The translations under genes and the position numbers were made by a program. DNA of 33,921 nucleotides from positions 1 to 33,921 of the forward strand of contig CANFLR010000019.1 in the NCBI GenBank assembly GCA_947447945.1, written 5' to 3'. This stretch comes from Burkholderiaceae bacterium. GTDB lineage: Bacteria > Pseudomonadota > Gammaproteobacteria > Burkholderiales > Burkholderiaceae. The notes beneath the pieces were generated by a model. The model was not told the origin of the DNA. It did not search any database and was given only the letters and a program-made list of their open reading frames with translations. Shown here in pieces: positions 24,927 through 33,151 of the stretch; position 1 is the first letter of the stretch; each line of letters opens with the position of its first letter.

Positions 24927-25886
24927 TCATTGCAACTTAATCCCAGCAGTCTTCACGATATTCGCCCACTTCTGAATATCTGCATTCAAGTAATTCGTGA
25001 ATGCCGTTGGAGTCATGATCAAAGGTGTTGCCCCCTGCTTTGCCCATAGCTCCACTACCTCTGGGTTACGCTGAATACGAACAATCGCCTTATTGAGAAG
25101 ATCAACCACTTCCTTAGGGGTCCCAGCAGGTGCTATTAAGCCCAACCAAATAGAGGTCTCAAATTTTGGAACGCCTGCTTCAGCAATGGTGGGGACGCCA
25201 GGCAAGATCGACGAGCGAGCTAGGCCACTAGTTCCCATCGCCCTCACTTGGCTCGATTTAACGTACTCAGACATGGTTGTAACGGCATCAAACATCATAT
25301 TGACCTGACCACCGAGAACATCCGTTCTTGCGCCTGAACTGCCTTTGTAAGGTACATGGAGTATTTTGACTCCCGCCATTGAATTAAAAAGCTCTCCTGC
25401 AAAATGGTATGGAGTGCCAGTACCAGATGATGCATAAGTTAACTCATTAGGGTGAGCCTTGGCATACTGAATCAGCTCTCCTAAGTTTTTGAATTGAAGT
25501 GATGGATTAATCACCAAAACCAAGTCAGAGTAATTGATCGGGGCAATGGCAACAAAGTCTTTCATTAAACTAAAGGGTTTGTTATCCACCAAGGACTCAT
25601 TGACGGTTTGAGTATTCGACATCAGTAACAAGGTGTAGCCATCAGGAGTAGATTTGGCGACAAAGTCCGTACCAATAATGGCTCCCGCACCAGGCTTATC
25701 CTCCACGATAAACGGGGTTTTAAATTCATCCTGGAGTCGCAAGGCAATAAAGCGAGCGTAATTATCTGCTGGACCACCAGCTGCAAACGGGACAATAATT
25801 TTGACAGGCTTATTCGGGTAGTTTTGCGCAAGCGCCGGCAAAGCGAGCCCGATCCAGCAAAATATCAGGAATTTAGTCAATTTCAT
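24927..25886 (-). CDS. Bug-family tripartite tricarboxylate-type binding protein
   Basis: This 319-residue TctC/Bug protein has a signal peptide (about 1-20, ending ALA). Family segments are KPVKIIVPFAAGGPADNYAR, VEDKPGAGAIIGTDFVA and YASSGTGTPYHFAGELF. These proteins bind carboxylates or amides in the periplasm, and many Burkholderiales have large numbers of them without a linked transporter, as here: no TctA or TctB gene is in the window. A GGAGA ribosome binding site precedes the ATG. It is divergent from the APC permease. Confidence 0.92.
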   Translation of the reverse strand: MKLTKFLIFCWIGLALPALAQNYPNKPVKIIVPFAAGGPADNYARFIALRLQDEFKTPFIVEDKPGAGAIIGTDFVAKSTPDGYTLLLMSNTQTVNESLVDNKPFSLMKDFVAIAPINYSDLVLVINPSLQFKNLGELIQYAKAHPNELTYASSGTGTPYHFAGELFNSMAGVKILHVPYKGSSGARTDVLGGQVNMMFDAVTTMSEYVKSSQVRAMGTSGLARSSILPGVPTIAEAGVPKFETSIWLGLIAPAGTPKEVVDLLNKAIVRIQRNPEVVELWAKQGATPLIMTPTAFTNYLNADIQKWANIVKTAGIKLQ

Positions 25887-26159
25887 GTAGGTCTCCAGTC
25901 CCAGTTAAGGGCTTTTTAAGTTTTATTCTATTGATTTACCAGCGTCATAAATGTAGCACGATCACATCCGGCTAACCGGGAAATGCATCTGAGAATGCCC
26001 GATTTTCAGTGGCTTACGACATAAAATTGCCAAGGTGCAATAAACTCAGGGTTGTTATTTTTGGCATTTAGGCTCACTGGGCATCAGATCGCTCTTGGTG
26101 ACTTTGATCTGAATTTACCCCTCTTATGTGGCGAACAACCCAATCTGATTTCAGCAACA
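25887..26159. other. Divergent intergenic region and possible permease leader
   Basis: The frame of the permease stays open from a TTG at 26052, but the 36 residues it would add do not look like a transporter N-terminus, so I treat it as leader. I see no clear promoter, RNA gene or repeat. Confidence 0.4.
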
Positions 26160-27518
26160 ATGAAAACTGCACTCAAACAAGATTCCTTAGGACTGGCTCA
26201 ATCCATCATTATTGGTGTTGCTGGTTCAGCACCATCATTTAGTATTTCGGCCACGATGGTTGCACTTATTGCCGCGGTTGGCGTTCTTGCGCCCGCTAGC
26301 CTGCTATATTGCGGCCTTCTCATGATTGGCATTGTTTTAGCCTACATGCACTTAAACAAACGTAGGCCTAACTCTGGAGCTTCTTATGCCTGGGTCACAG
26401 AAATCTTTGGCACCAATTTAGGATTCTTTGCCGGTTGGACGCTACTGGTTGCATCCGCATTATTTATGGCCTCTGCCAGCATACCGGCTGCTTCAGCTAC
26501 CCTCCTCTTGTTGCAATCGCCTTATGCGGATTCGCAACTTGCGATCACCATCTGTGCCACCATCTGGTTATGCGCAATTACCTTGCTGGTAGTAAAAGGA
26601 ATTGGCCTGACTGCAAAAGTCCAAATTGTGATGACCCTGATTGAGCTGCTGATTTTATTTGGTATATCTCTGATGGTGATTATTCAATTTGGTGGAGCAG
26701 CGCTCCATCATTTTTCATGGCAACACTTTGCGCTTTCAGCTTTTACCCTAAGTAGCTTTGCTAATGGCGCTGTGATTGCCCTCTTCTTCTTTTGGGGATG
26801 GGATGTCGCAATCAACCTAACAGAAGAAACCAAGAATCCTGAAAAATCGCCAGGCTACGGCATTGTTGGGGCCATCCTTATTATCCTTGCAGCGTTTACT
26901 GCCTTTGCCAGCATTTCCTTAATGTCTCTAAGTGATGATGAAATCACCCAATCTGGCACCAACATCATTTTTGCAGTTGCTGAAAAGATTATCCCCAAGC
27001 CCTGGAGTTATGTCGCCGTACTGGCACTCATTCTCTCCACTATTGGCACAATCGAAACATCGATGTTGCAATTTTCCAGAACAATGTTTTCTAAGGCAAG
27101 AGATGGGATATTTCATCAACGCTGGTCTGAAGTTCATCCCCAGTGGAAAACGCCTTATGCAGCTACTTTTTTAATTGCCTGTTTCGGAATCATTACCCTA
27201 TTGCTATCGCTGAGCTCAGAAAGCATTGCCGTTGTCATGGCCGCATCCATCAATATCATTGGCGTCCAAGCCGCCTACTATTACGGACTGGCTGGCTTTG
27301 CCTGTGCATGGTATTTCCGCAAAGAAGCCGTAAGGTCTGTGGGTCTATTTATTACGATGCTCCTATGGCCAACAGTCTCTGCGATTGCCTTGTGGAGCGC
27401 AGCAATCTTAGCAATGCTTAGTTTTGATAAGCTTACCTTTACCATTGCACTGGGAAGCTTGCTATTGGGTGTGATCCCGCTGGTAAGATTTAAATTACGC
27501 CAACATAAAAAGAAGTAG
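26160..27518 (+). CDS. APC-superfamily amino acid permease
   Basis: This 452-residue protein has about twelve membrane segments and the APC hallmark in the first one, GVAGSAPSFSIS. RRPNSGASYAWVTEIFG follows as in amino acid/polyamine/organocation permeases, and FFWGWDVAINLTEETKNP lies in the middle. It probably imports an amino acid or amine with H+ or Na+; the substrate is unknown. I start it at the ATG at 26160 because MKTALKQDSLGLAQS resembles the family start; there is no clear ribosome binding site. Its stop is nine bases from the stop of the convergent cytochrome gene. Confidence 0.85.
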   Translation: MKTALKQDSLGLAQSIIIGVAGSAPSFSISATMVALIAAVGVLAPASLLYCGLLMIGIVLAYMHLNKRRPNSGASYAWVTEIFGTNLGFFAGWTLLVASALFMASASIPAASATLLLLQSPYADSQLAITICATIWLCAITLLVVKGIGLTAKVQIVMTLIELLILFGISLMVIIQFGGAALHHFSWQHFALSAFTLSSFANGAVIALFFFWGWDVAINLTEETKNPEKSPGYGIVGAILIILAAFTAFASISLMSLSDDEITQSGTNIIFAVAEKIIPKPWSYVAVLALILSTIGTIETSMLQFSRTMFSKARDGIFHQRWSEVHPQWKTPYAATFLIACFGIITLLLSLSSESIAVVMAASINIIGVQAAYYYGLAGFACAWYFRKEAVRSVGLFITMLLWPTVSAIALWSAAILAMLSFDKLTFTIALGSLLLGVIPLVRFKLRQHKKK

Positions 27519-27531
27519 GCTGACTTTTTAT
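27505..27531. terminator. Possible weak terminator between convergent genes
   Basis: ATAAAAAG (27505-27512) and CTTTTTAT (27524-27531) form a perfect 8-bp but entirely AT-rich (except one pair) stem over the two facing stop codons. It is weak and could be chance. Confidence 0.25.
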
Positions 27532-27896
27532 TGCAGTGTCTTGAGGTAGGCAATGAGATTCTTGCGGCTTTCTTCATCAGCCATCCCAGAGTAAGGCATA
27601 CGTCCACCAGGGATGAACCCTTGAGGATCGTCAATATATCGATTCAAGGAAGCAGCATCCCAAGTAACGCCGCTTTTTTTAACGGCATTTGAATATCTAT
27701 AGCCCTCTACAGTGCCAGCTGGTCGTCCATAGATAGCAAACAAGCTTGGACCCAAAAGGTTTTCGCCGGCCTTAGTGCTATGACAGGCTATACAATCTTG
27801 AAACTGTTGCTTACCGATAGACGCATCCTGCGCAACAGCAGATTTAGTGAATGCTAGCAAATACAGGGAAAGAAAGAAAAAAGATTGCATCTTCAT
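27528..27896 (-). CDS. Mono-haem cytochrome c (electron acceptor of the GMC dehydrogenase)
   Basis: This 122-residue class I cytochrome c has a signal peptide (about 1-22, ending AVA). The single haem site is C35-I-A-C38-H39, and M100 in GGRMPYSG is the likely sixth ligand. It resembles cytochrome c2 and should shuttle electrons in the periplasm. It starts six bases after the GMC gene, so it is the third gene of that operon. FAD-gluconate dehydrogenases usually have a three-haem membrane cytochrome at this place; this small single-haem form differs from that. Confidence 0.93.
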   Translation of the reverse strand: MKMQSFFFLSLYLLAFTKSAVAQDASIGKQQFQDCIACHSTKAGENLLGPSLFAIYGRPAGTVEGYRYSNAVKKSGVTWDAASLNRYIDDPQGFIPGGRMPYSGMADEESRKNLIAYLKTLQ

Positions 27897-27902
27897 AGTG
27901 AT

Positions 27903-29672
27903 CTAGACCAATAGTCCGGGTTTTTGAATATACCGATTTTTAATCGCGTCAGCAGTCCAATACGCTAAGGCGCCTACCAATCCTGTTGGCTGATATGCGC
28001 TGTTATGGGGGAAGACGTTTGCACCCAGAATAAATAAATTGCTACAGTCCCAGCTTTGCTGATACTTGTTTACTGCACTATTGGCCGGACTTGTCCCCAT
28101 GATGGTGCCCCCAGTACTGTGCGTACTTTGATAGGGGACGACATTCCATGATTTTTTTTCTGCAGATGCTTTTGTTAGTCGCGTTGGATTTAAATGCTGG
28201 GACAAGCGATTAACAATTTCAGCGCCATGCATACCCATCTTTAATTCATTCTCTTTATAGTCAAAAGTGAGGCGCATTAAAGGTTGGCCAAATGCATTCT
28301 TGTACACCGTATCGAGCTCATAGTAATTATGGCGATGCGGTAAAACTCCTGAGCGCGTACTAATTCCCATCGAAGTTTGATACCACTTTGCAGTAGCAGC
28401 CTTCCATTCACTTCCCCATTTAGGCGAGCCTGATGGGGTTGGACGATAACCAATCGGCAGTGCAGTGTTGTGTCCAGCTGAAACAATATATCCACCAATA
28501 AAGCCCGGCCCGGATCGATCAAAATCCCAGTTTCCATAAAAATCATCAATTACGCTATTGGTTCCGCCGGCAGAGATAAATGGATTGAAGTTTTTTCCCT
28601 CAAAAAATAAGGTGCTTCCTACGCCAGTATCGTAGGCATAATTTTTTCCAATAATCCCTTTTCCACTAACGGGATCATAGGGTTTGCCAATCCCAGATAA
28701 AAGCATGAGATGCACATTATTAAATGCAAAGGCACATAAAAGCACAATGGAGGCGGGCTGCTCATACTCCTCTCCAGTGACTAAGTTGGTATACAGCACC
28801 CCTGTTGCCTTTTTTCCGCTCGAGTCTCGTAAGACCTTAGTGACCCATGACTGCGTACGTAGCTCAAAATTAGGCTTACTCATGGCAATCGGTATCACGG
28901 TCATTTGGGGGCCGCCTTTAGCGTTCGCCTCGCAACCAAAGCGTTGGCAATATCCACAGTACTGACATGCACCAAAATGTGAGCCGTCTGGATTCGTATA
29001 AGCCCGGGATGCATTCGCAGCTGGACGAGGAAAGGGGTGATACCCAAGATCAGATGCGGCGCTTGAAAATAATTTCGCCGATAAGATATTTTTAAGAGGT
29101 GGCAGCGGATAGTCGCGATTGCGGTAGGCCTCAAAAGGATTTCCCCCATTTTGAATAACACCTTTGATATTGCCCGCTTTACCAGAGACTCCAGCGACTG
29201 CCTCGAATTTCTCATAGTAAGGCTCTAGCTCGGCATACGTAATTCCCCAATCTTGAATCGTCATGTCGGCAGGAATAAATTTCTTGCCATAACGCTCTTC
29301 ATACATTGAGCGAATCTTAAATTCCATATCAGTCCAGCGCCATGTTCCACCACTCCAATGAATAGCTGAACCTCCCACCCCTTCACCAGGCAAAAAAGAG
29401 CCTAAGCGACGAATTGGTAGCGCCTCTTGCGAGGGATTATTTCTCGCAGTCAAGGTATCTCTTGAGGCGTTTTGCATTAACTCCTGTCGAATCACATAAC
29501 GCAATTCATCTCGAATATTCGGCAATGCATAATCATTCTGAGCAGTGCGCATATCGCCCCGCTCGAGCGCAACCACTTTGAGACCTGCTTCAGAGAGCTC
29601 TTTCGCCAGAATGCCCCCTGTCCACCCCATGCCCACAATGACAACATCAGTCTCTTTTAATTTAGTAACCAT
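27903..29672 (-). CDS. GMC-family dehydrogenase, large (flavin) subunit
   Basis: This 589-residue FAD-dependent oxidoreductase resembles the large subunit of membrane gluconate 2-dehydrogenase, sorbitol dehydrogenase or fructose dehydrogenase. The FAD motif is VVIVGMGWTGGILAKELSEAG (residues 10-30). GSFLPGEGVGGSAIHWSGG (91-109) and the C-terminal HSTGGTIMGTSP and FPHNSAYQPTGLVGAL are family signatures with the catalytic His/Asn. A four-cysteine group C236-x2-C239-x2-C242-x4-C247 lies in the middle and could hold an iron-sulfur cluster, as nearby cysteines do in fructose and FAD-glucose dehydrogenases. It has no signal peptide and is probably carried out of the cell with the Tat subunit encoded 21 bases upstream. 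The substrate, a sugar, sugar acid or polyol, is not known. Confidence 0.9.
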   Translation of the reverse strand: MVTKLKETDVVIVGMGWTGGILAKELSEAGLKVVALERGDMRTAQNDYALPNIRDELRYVIRQELMQNASRDTLTARNNPSQEALPIRRLGSFLPGEGVGGSAIHWSGGTWRWTDMEFKIRSMYEERYGKKFIPADMTIQDWGITYAELEPYYEKFEAVAGVSGKAGNIKGVIQNGGNPFEAYRNRDYPLPPLKNILSAKLFSSAASDLGYHPFPRPAANASRAYTNPDGSHFGACQYCGYCQRFGCEANAKGGPQMTVIPIAMSKPNFELRTQSWVTKVLRDSSGKKATGVLYTNLVTGEEYEQPASIVLLCAFAFNNVHLMLLSGIGKPYDPVSGKGIIGKNYAYDTGVGSTLFFEGKNFNPFISAGGTNSVIDDFYGNWDFDRSGPGFIGGYIVSAGHNTALPIGYRPTPSGSPKWGSEWKAATAKWYQTSMGISTRSGVLPHRHNYYELDTVYKNAFGQPLMRLTFDYKENELKMGMHGAEIVNRLSQHLNPTRLTKASAEKKSWNVVPYQSTHSTGGTIMGTSPANSAVNKYQQSWDCSNLFILGANVFPHNSAYQPTGLVGALAYWTADAIKNRYIQKPGLLV

Positions 29673-29693
29673 CGGTTTTCCGTATCTTCCGTA

Positions 29694-30410
29694 TCAACTG
29701 AGATCTGAAATGCCAAACATAGGCGCGGTATATCTTTTATCAAGATAGGTCTCAACGTCCCGAGCATGCATCGAAATGGCACCTGGGAAGCCAATTAATT
29801 TCCATCCTGATTTATTTTGGTTTCCACCGTAAATCGGATCAGAAAACATTCCTTCCATGACGTTCTGATACAGCATGTCAAAGAAAGTTTTAGATGAAGG
29901 ACCATCCTTAAAGTCGATCTTGCCAGCAGACAGCGCAAGCAAAAAATCTTGTCGCTGAGCTTCAGATAATTGCTCAAACGGCCTACCATGACGCTCAACG
30001 CAGGCAATATTGGCCTTCGTAATACAAACCCGATACAGCTCAGCTGGGGTCAGGGGCAGTTGATAGCCCTGAGTTGGCAAGCCCGTCTTCCAAGGGCCGT
30101 GGTTGTAAAGGCGCTCGCCCTTGCCCCACCCGTTGGCCAAAGCATGATCAATGTAAATATTGACCCCAATCTCCGTTCCCTTAGGAGATAAGGCATCCGC
30201 AGGGATCATATGATTCACCACAGCCTCTATAAAGGACTGCTCTTCCATATTAAAAAATAAATAAGCTGGATTAAGATTGCTAGCCTTTGCTCCAGCAGCC
30301 AGCTTGCTTTCTGCTTGAGCAGTATTTGGCAAAGCCACGCTGACAGCAACTGCACCACCAGCTAAGGCACCCTTTAAAAAGCGGCGTCGATTCGTTGGAA
30401 TTTGCTCCAT
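29694..30410 (-). CDS. Gluconate 2-dehydrogenase subunit 3 family protein, Tat-exported
   Basis: This 238-residue small subunit begins with a twin-arginine signal (RRRFLK at 8-13, hydrophobic stretch, cleavage near AQA at about 33). The mature part has FNMEEQSFIEAVVNHMIP and GMFSDPIYGGNQNKSGWKL followed by IGFPGA, the defining segments of this family. It stabilises and exports the flavin subunit by the folded (Tat) route. An AGGAG ribosome binding site precedes the ATG. It is the first gene of a three-gene operon with the GMC subunit and cytochrome c. Confidence 0.93.
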   Translation of the reverse strand: MEQIPTNRRRFLKGALAGGAVAVSVALPNTAQAESKLAAGAKASNLNPAYLFFNMEEQSFIEAVVNHMIPADALSPKGTEIGVNIYIDHALANGWGKGERLYNHGPWKTGLPTQGYQLPLTPAELYRVCITKANIACVERHGRPFEQLSEAQRQDFLLALSAGKIDFKDGPSSKTFFDMLYQNVMEGMFSDPIYGGNQNKSGWKLIGFPGAISMHARDVETYLDKRYTAPMFGISDLS

Positions 30411-30487
30411 ATTGGTCTCCTACTTATATTTTTATTAGAGTCTTTCAAATATTAAATCATTCGGATTCTTGTTGGCGACCAAACCGA

Positions 30488-30516
30488 ACAATAAAAATAA
30501 GGGAATACCCTTTATT
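30488..30516 (-). terminator. Weak terminator downstream of sulP
   Basis: On the minus strand AATAAAGGG pairs with CCCTTATT (one bulged A) around a four-base loop, followed by TTTATTG. The GC content is low, so it is weak. Confidence 0.4.
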
Positions 30517-30527
30517 TAAAATAATCA

Positions 30528-30567
30528 GCCCTCAGTAAGTGGGGATCTATAAAAAACTTCTGAGGGC
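30528..30567. repeat. Strong inverted repeat, 8 bp + 4 bp arms
   Basis: GCCCTCAG (30528-30535) and CTGAGGGC (30560-30567) are perfect inverted copies. AAGT and ACTT continue the stem after one bulge, leaving a loop of about 15 bases. On the minus strand it is followed by TGATTATTTT, so it could be the main sulP terminator. It could also be an operator or an RNA-stability element for the next operon. Confidence 0.6.
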
Positions 30568-30667
30568 GGATTAATATCAGGCATATACAAGCTCTCACAA
30601 TGGAAAAATTCTGAGTATTTGATCGCATCATCGACGACTGATACGTTCGAAGCAAGTACAGCAAATA

Positions 30668-32824
30668 TTAGGGGTCTAAGCGACCAATTAAGCGGTTTAA
30701 AGAGTTTAAGCGCGCTGACATTAGGGCAACAATAGCTCGATGCAAAGAATTGGCTAAGTGTGGAAATTCTTTTTCCATATCGGCCATGCGTGATTTTGTC
30801 AGGATAAAAATAGTAGAGTCCTCTTCTGCGCGAACAGATGCGGTTCTTTTTAAATCGCTATATAAGACAGTTTCACCAAAAATAGACCCTGTAGTAATGG
30901 ACCTCACGCGGATTAACTTATTGTCATCGTCCATTGCGTGAATAAATACATCAAATTTGCCATTACCGATAATGTATAGCTCTTTACCCTCATCGCCTCG
31001 GTGAATCAAGAATTCACCTTTCTGACATCTTGCTTCTGTAAAAAAAGATTTAAATTGGGCGATAGATTCATTATCAGACGCATTCTTGATAATGTTTTCC
31101 CATATAAGTTCAGGAGAACTAGTAATGGATTCCTGATATTTTTTAATTAATAAATTTTCAGCAGCTTCGATACATAAATCTCTATCATCAAAAAAATTCA
31201 AATGTTGTTGGGAGGAGTTTTCTAGATTGATTTGCTCTCTAAGCTTCGGTTTTAGTCTTGAAAACAGGAGAACACACGATTTTTCTTCGCAAAACTGCGC
31301 AATTTTATTGATGACTGAAAAAGCCGAGGAATCTATCGCCTTTACTTTAGACATATCAAGAATAAAAACTTTTGTTCCAGAAGCGATCAGAGCTTGAATT
31401 CGCTCATAAACAGAATAAATAGAACCAAAAAATAAGAATCCTTCAATTTTTAGATATCTAATCTCATCGCCATGTTGATCAAGTATTTTATTTACAGCAG
31501 GCAATCGATCCACATTACTTCGGAAGTCCACATCGTTTAACTCTAGGGTGATGATTTCTAGCTGGCTGTAGCTCCAGACAAAGAAAATCAGGCACAGCAT
31601 GAGCCCAATACCAACTGCCGATAGGTAGCCAATCAGTGCCATGATGAGCGTTATCGACAGAATGATCAGGTAGTCAATTTTTGAAAATCTTTTATACCCT
31701 TGGATAAGCCATTCGTCGATTAGACCAATCCCCATACAAAGTAGAAGTGCCCCTAAGATGGGCTTGGGGACATACTCCAAAGCTTCTGCCCCAACAACTA
31801 GGAAGATCAAAATACAAGCATAGGTAATAAAGCCTACCCATCGGCTATGTACCTTCATTTGCTGCCCAAGGAGGGAAGCTGAAAGTGCCGGGAAATTGAC
31901 GCTACCGCCAAAAACACCACCGATGATATTAGCAAATCCTGCAACTTTTAGTTCTTTATTGAAATCGAATTCAGAATTTGTCGCAACTTCTAAGCCTGAG
32001 AGATTTAATAAAAAAGCAACAATGCTCACAATCATGATGGCGATAAAGGTCAGGGCATTATCAATAATGAAGATCCAAGCATTTACAGGGATCTCAAACC
32101 AAAAATAAATGGAGTTGCCACCACCTGAACTACCTTGAGGTGTCAGCAACCAACCTTGATGTTGAAGTTCATGAACGGGAATGTGTTGCCACATAAAATA
32201 CAGATTAAGCAAGAGAGAGCTTGCAATCAGTAAAAGCGGAAAGACCAATTTACTTTTAAATAGGGGTGGAACCTTTAAGAGTAGTCCAGCGATCACTACT
32301 CCCGTTAACAGCAGTGGTCCCCCCTCTCGAGTAAAACTATCCAAAATTGTGCTGAAATGAAGTAATGAAATTTTGTGATTAGTTAAGATAGAAAGTGCAG
32401 ATAAAGTAATTAACAGGCCTGATCCAGCAAGAAACCCGCCAATGACAGGATAGGGGATAAAGCGAACGATCCGCCCCAATTTCCAATGACCCAATATATA
32501 AAAAATAATACCCGTGAAGATACTGGCTATAGCAACTGTAGCAAGAATGATCTGAATGATCAGTTCTGGAGAAGGGTTTTTCGCAAGAACGGCAACAGCA
32601 AATACACTAATTAATACTGCAGGCCCATCTTGTGGTTGCGAGATGATGTTTTTAAAATCACTGAACTTCGTGATGATGAATCCACTGATTGCAGCCCCTA
32701 TCATGAGCGAAAATAACAGGCGGCCTTGATCATTCAAACTAGATGGCATGATCAAAAGGGCCAGCGCCGCAATGCCAAAAACAGTCCTTAAACCTGCTAT
32801 TAACCCTGCAATAATCAGACCCAT
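30668..32824 (-). CDS. SulP anion transporter with STAS and cyclic-nucleotide-binding domains
   Basis: This 718-residue protein has three parts. About 1-425 is a SulP membrane domain with some 12-14 segments; FADVA-type motifs are replaced by QPQDGPAVLI (63-72), and GSVNFPALSAS is a family stretch. About 455-560 is a STAS domain with VFILDMSKVKAIDSSAF. About 595-705 is a cNMP-binding domain with KGEFLIHRGDEGKELYIIG and the phosphate-binding cassette FGETVLYSDLKRTASVRA, where the Gly-Glu and Arg that hold cyclic nucleotides are present. SulP proteins carry sulfate, bicarbonate or organic anions; which one is unknown. Transport gated by cAMP or cGMP is a fair inference. AGAG lies eight bases before the ATG. 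Confidence 0.9.
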   Translation of the reverse strand: MGLIIAGLIAGLRTVFGIAALALLIMPSSLNDQGRLLFSLMIGAAISGFIITKFSDFKNIISQPQDGPAVLISVFAVAVLAKNPSPELIIQIILATVAIASIFTGIIFYILGHWKLGRIVRFIPYPVIGGFLAGSGLLITLSALSILTNHKISLLHFSTILDSFTREGGPLLLTGVVIAGLLLKVPPLFKSKLVFPLLLIASSLLLNLYFMWQHIPVHELQHQGWLLTPQGSSGGGNSIYFWFEIPVNAWIFIIDNALTFIAIMIVSIVAFLLNLSGLEVATNSEFDFNKELKVAGFANIIGGVFGGSVNFPALSASLLGQQMKVHSRWVGFITYACILIFLVVGAEALEYVPKPILGALLLCMGIGLIDEWLIQGYKRFSKIDYLIILSITLIMALIGYLSAVGIGLMLCLIFFVWSYSQLEIITLELNDVDFRSNVDRLPAVNKILDQHGDEIRYLKIEGFLFFGSIYSVYERIQALIASGTKVFILDMSKVKAIDSSAFSVINKIAQFCEEKSCVLLFSRLKPKLREQINLENSSQQHLNFFDDRDLCIEAAENLLIKKYQESITSSPELIWENIIKNASDNESIAQFKSFFTEARCQKGEFLIHRGDEGKELYIIGNGKFDVFIHAMDDDNKLIRVRSITTGSIFGETVLYSDLKRTASVRAEEDSTIFILTKSRMADMEKEFPHLANSLHRAIVALMSARLNSLNRLIGRLDP

Positions 32825-33151
32825 ATGACATCTCTTTTGTAATTGATGAATGCTACACTATTACATAATTTTTCTAGTCTTTGACTTACTTCTAGCTTGA
32901 TAGTTAAACCCATTGGGATTTTCATGCTTTTGAGGGTGAATGAAATACTCATTTGTCTAAGCTGATAGATTGAAGGCGTTTTTATAGTAGAAAATTAGAT
33001 TAGCCCCCATATATAGTTGTAGATCAAGTTTCTCTAAAATGAAGCCTCTTTTCACAATCTCTCTTTAGAATTATTCCTTAGTCTAGACTTATTTTAAGAT
33101 ACACCTGTGTGAGTTAATATTTAATAGTAAATAAACCAAGGGGTACGCCTG
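32825..33151. other. AT-rich divergent intergenic region
   Basis: This 327-base, clearly AT-rich stretch holds no gene I can support. It should carry the promoters of sulP and of the membrane-protein gene. It has a perfect 10-base palindrome AGTCTAGACT (33080-33089), 63 bases before the plus-strand start, and a shorter ACAC-CT-GTGT repeat at 33101-33110. An AAGGGG ribosome binding site ends it. No promoter pair is convincing. Confidence 0.5.

Larger units (their letters stand above)
30411..30667. other. Intergenic region downstream of sulP and upstream of the Tat subunit
   Basis: No gene is seen. It holds two hairpins (30488-30516 and 30528-30567) near its middle, and the AGGAG ribosome binding site of the Tat gene at its left end. 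The promoter of the dehydrogenase operon must lie here, probably between the hairpins and 30410. Confidence 0.5.

Noticed and set aside
26052..26159. N-terminal extension of the APC permease from a TTG
   Set aside because: No ribosome binding site, and the sequence is unlike a transporter start; the ATG at 26160 fits better.
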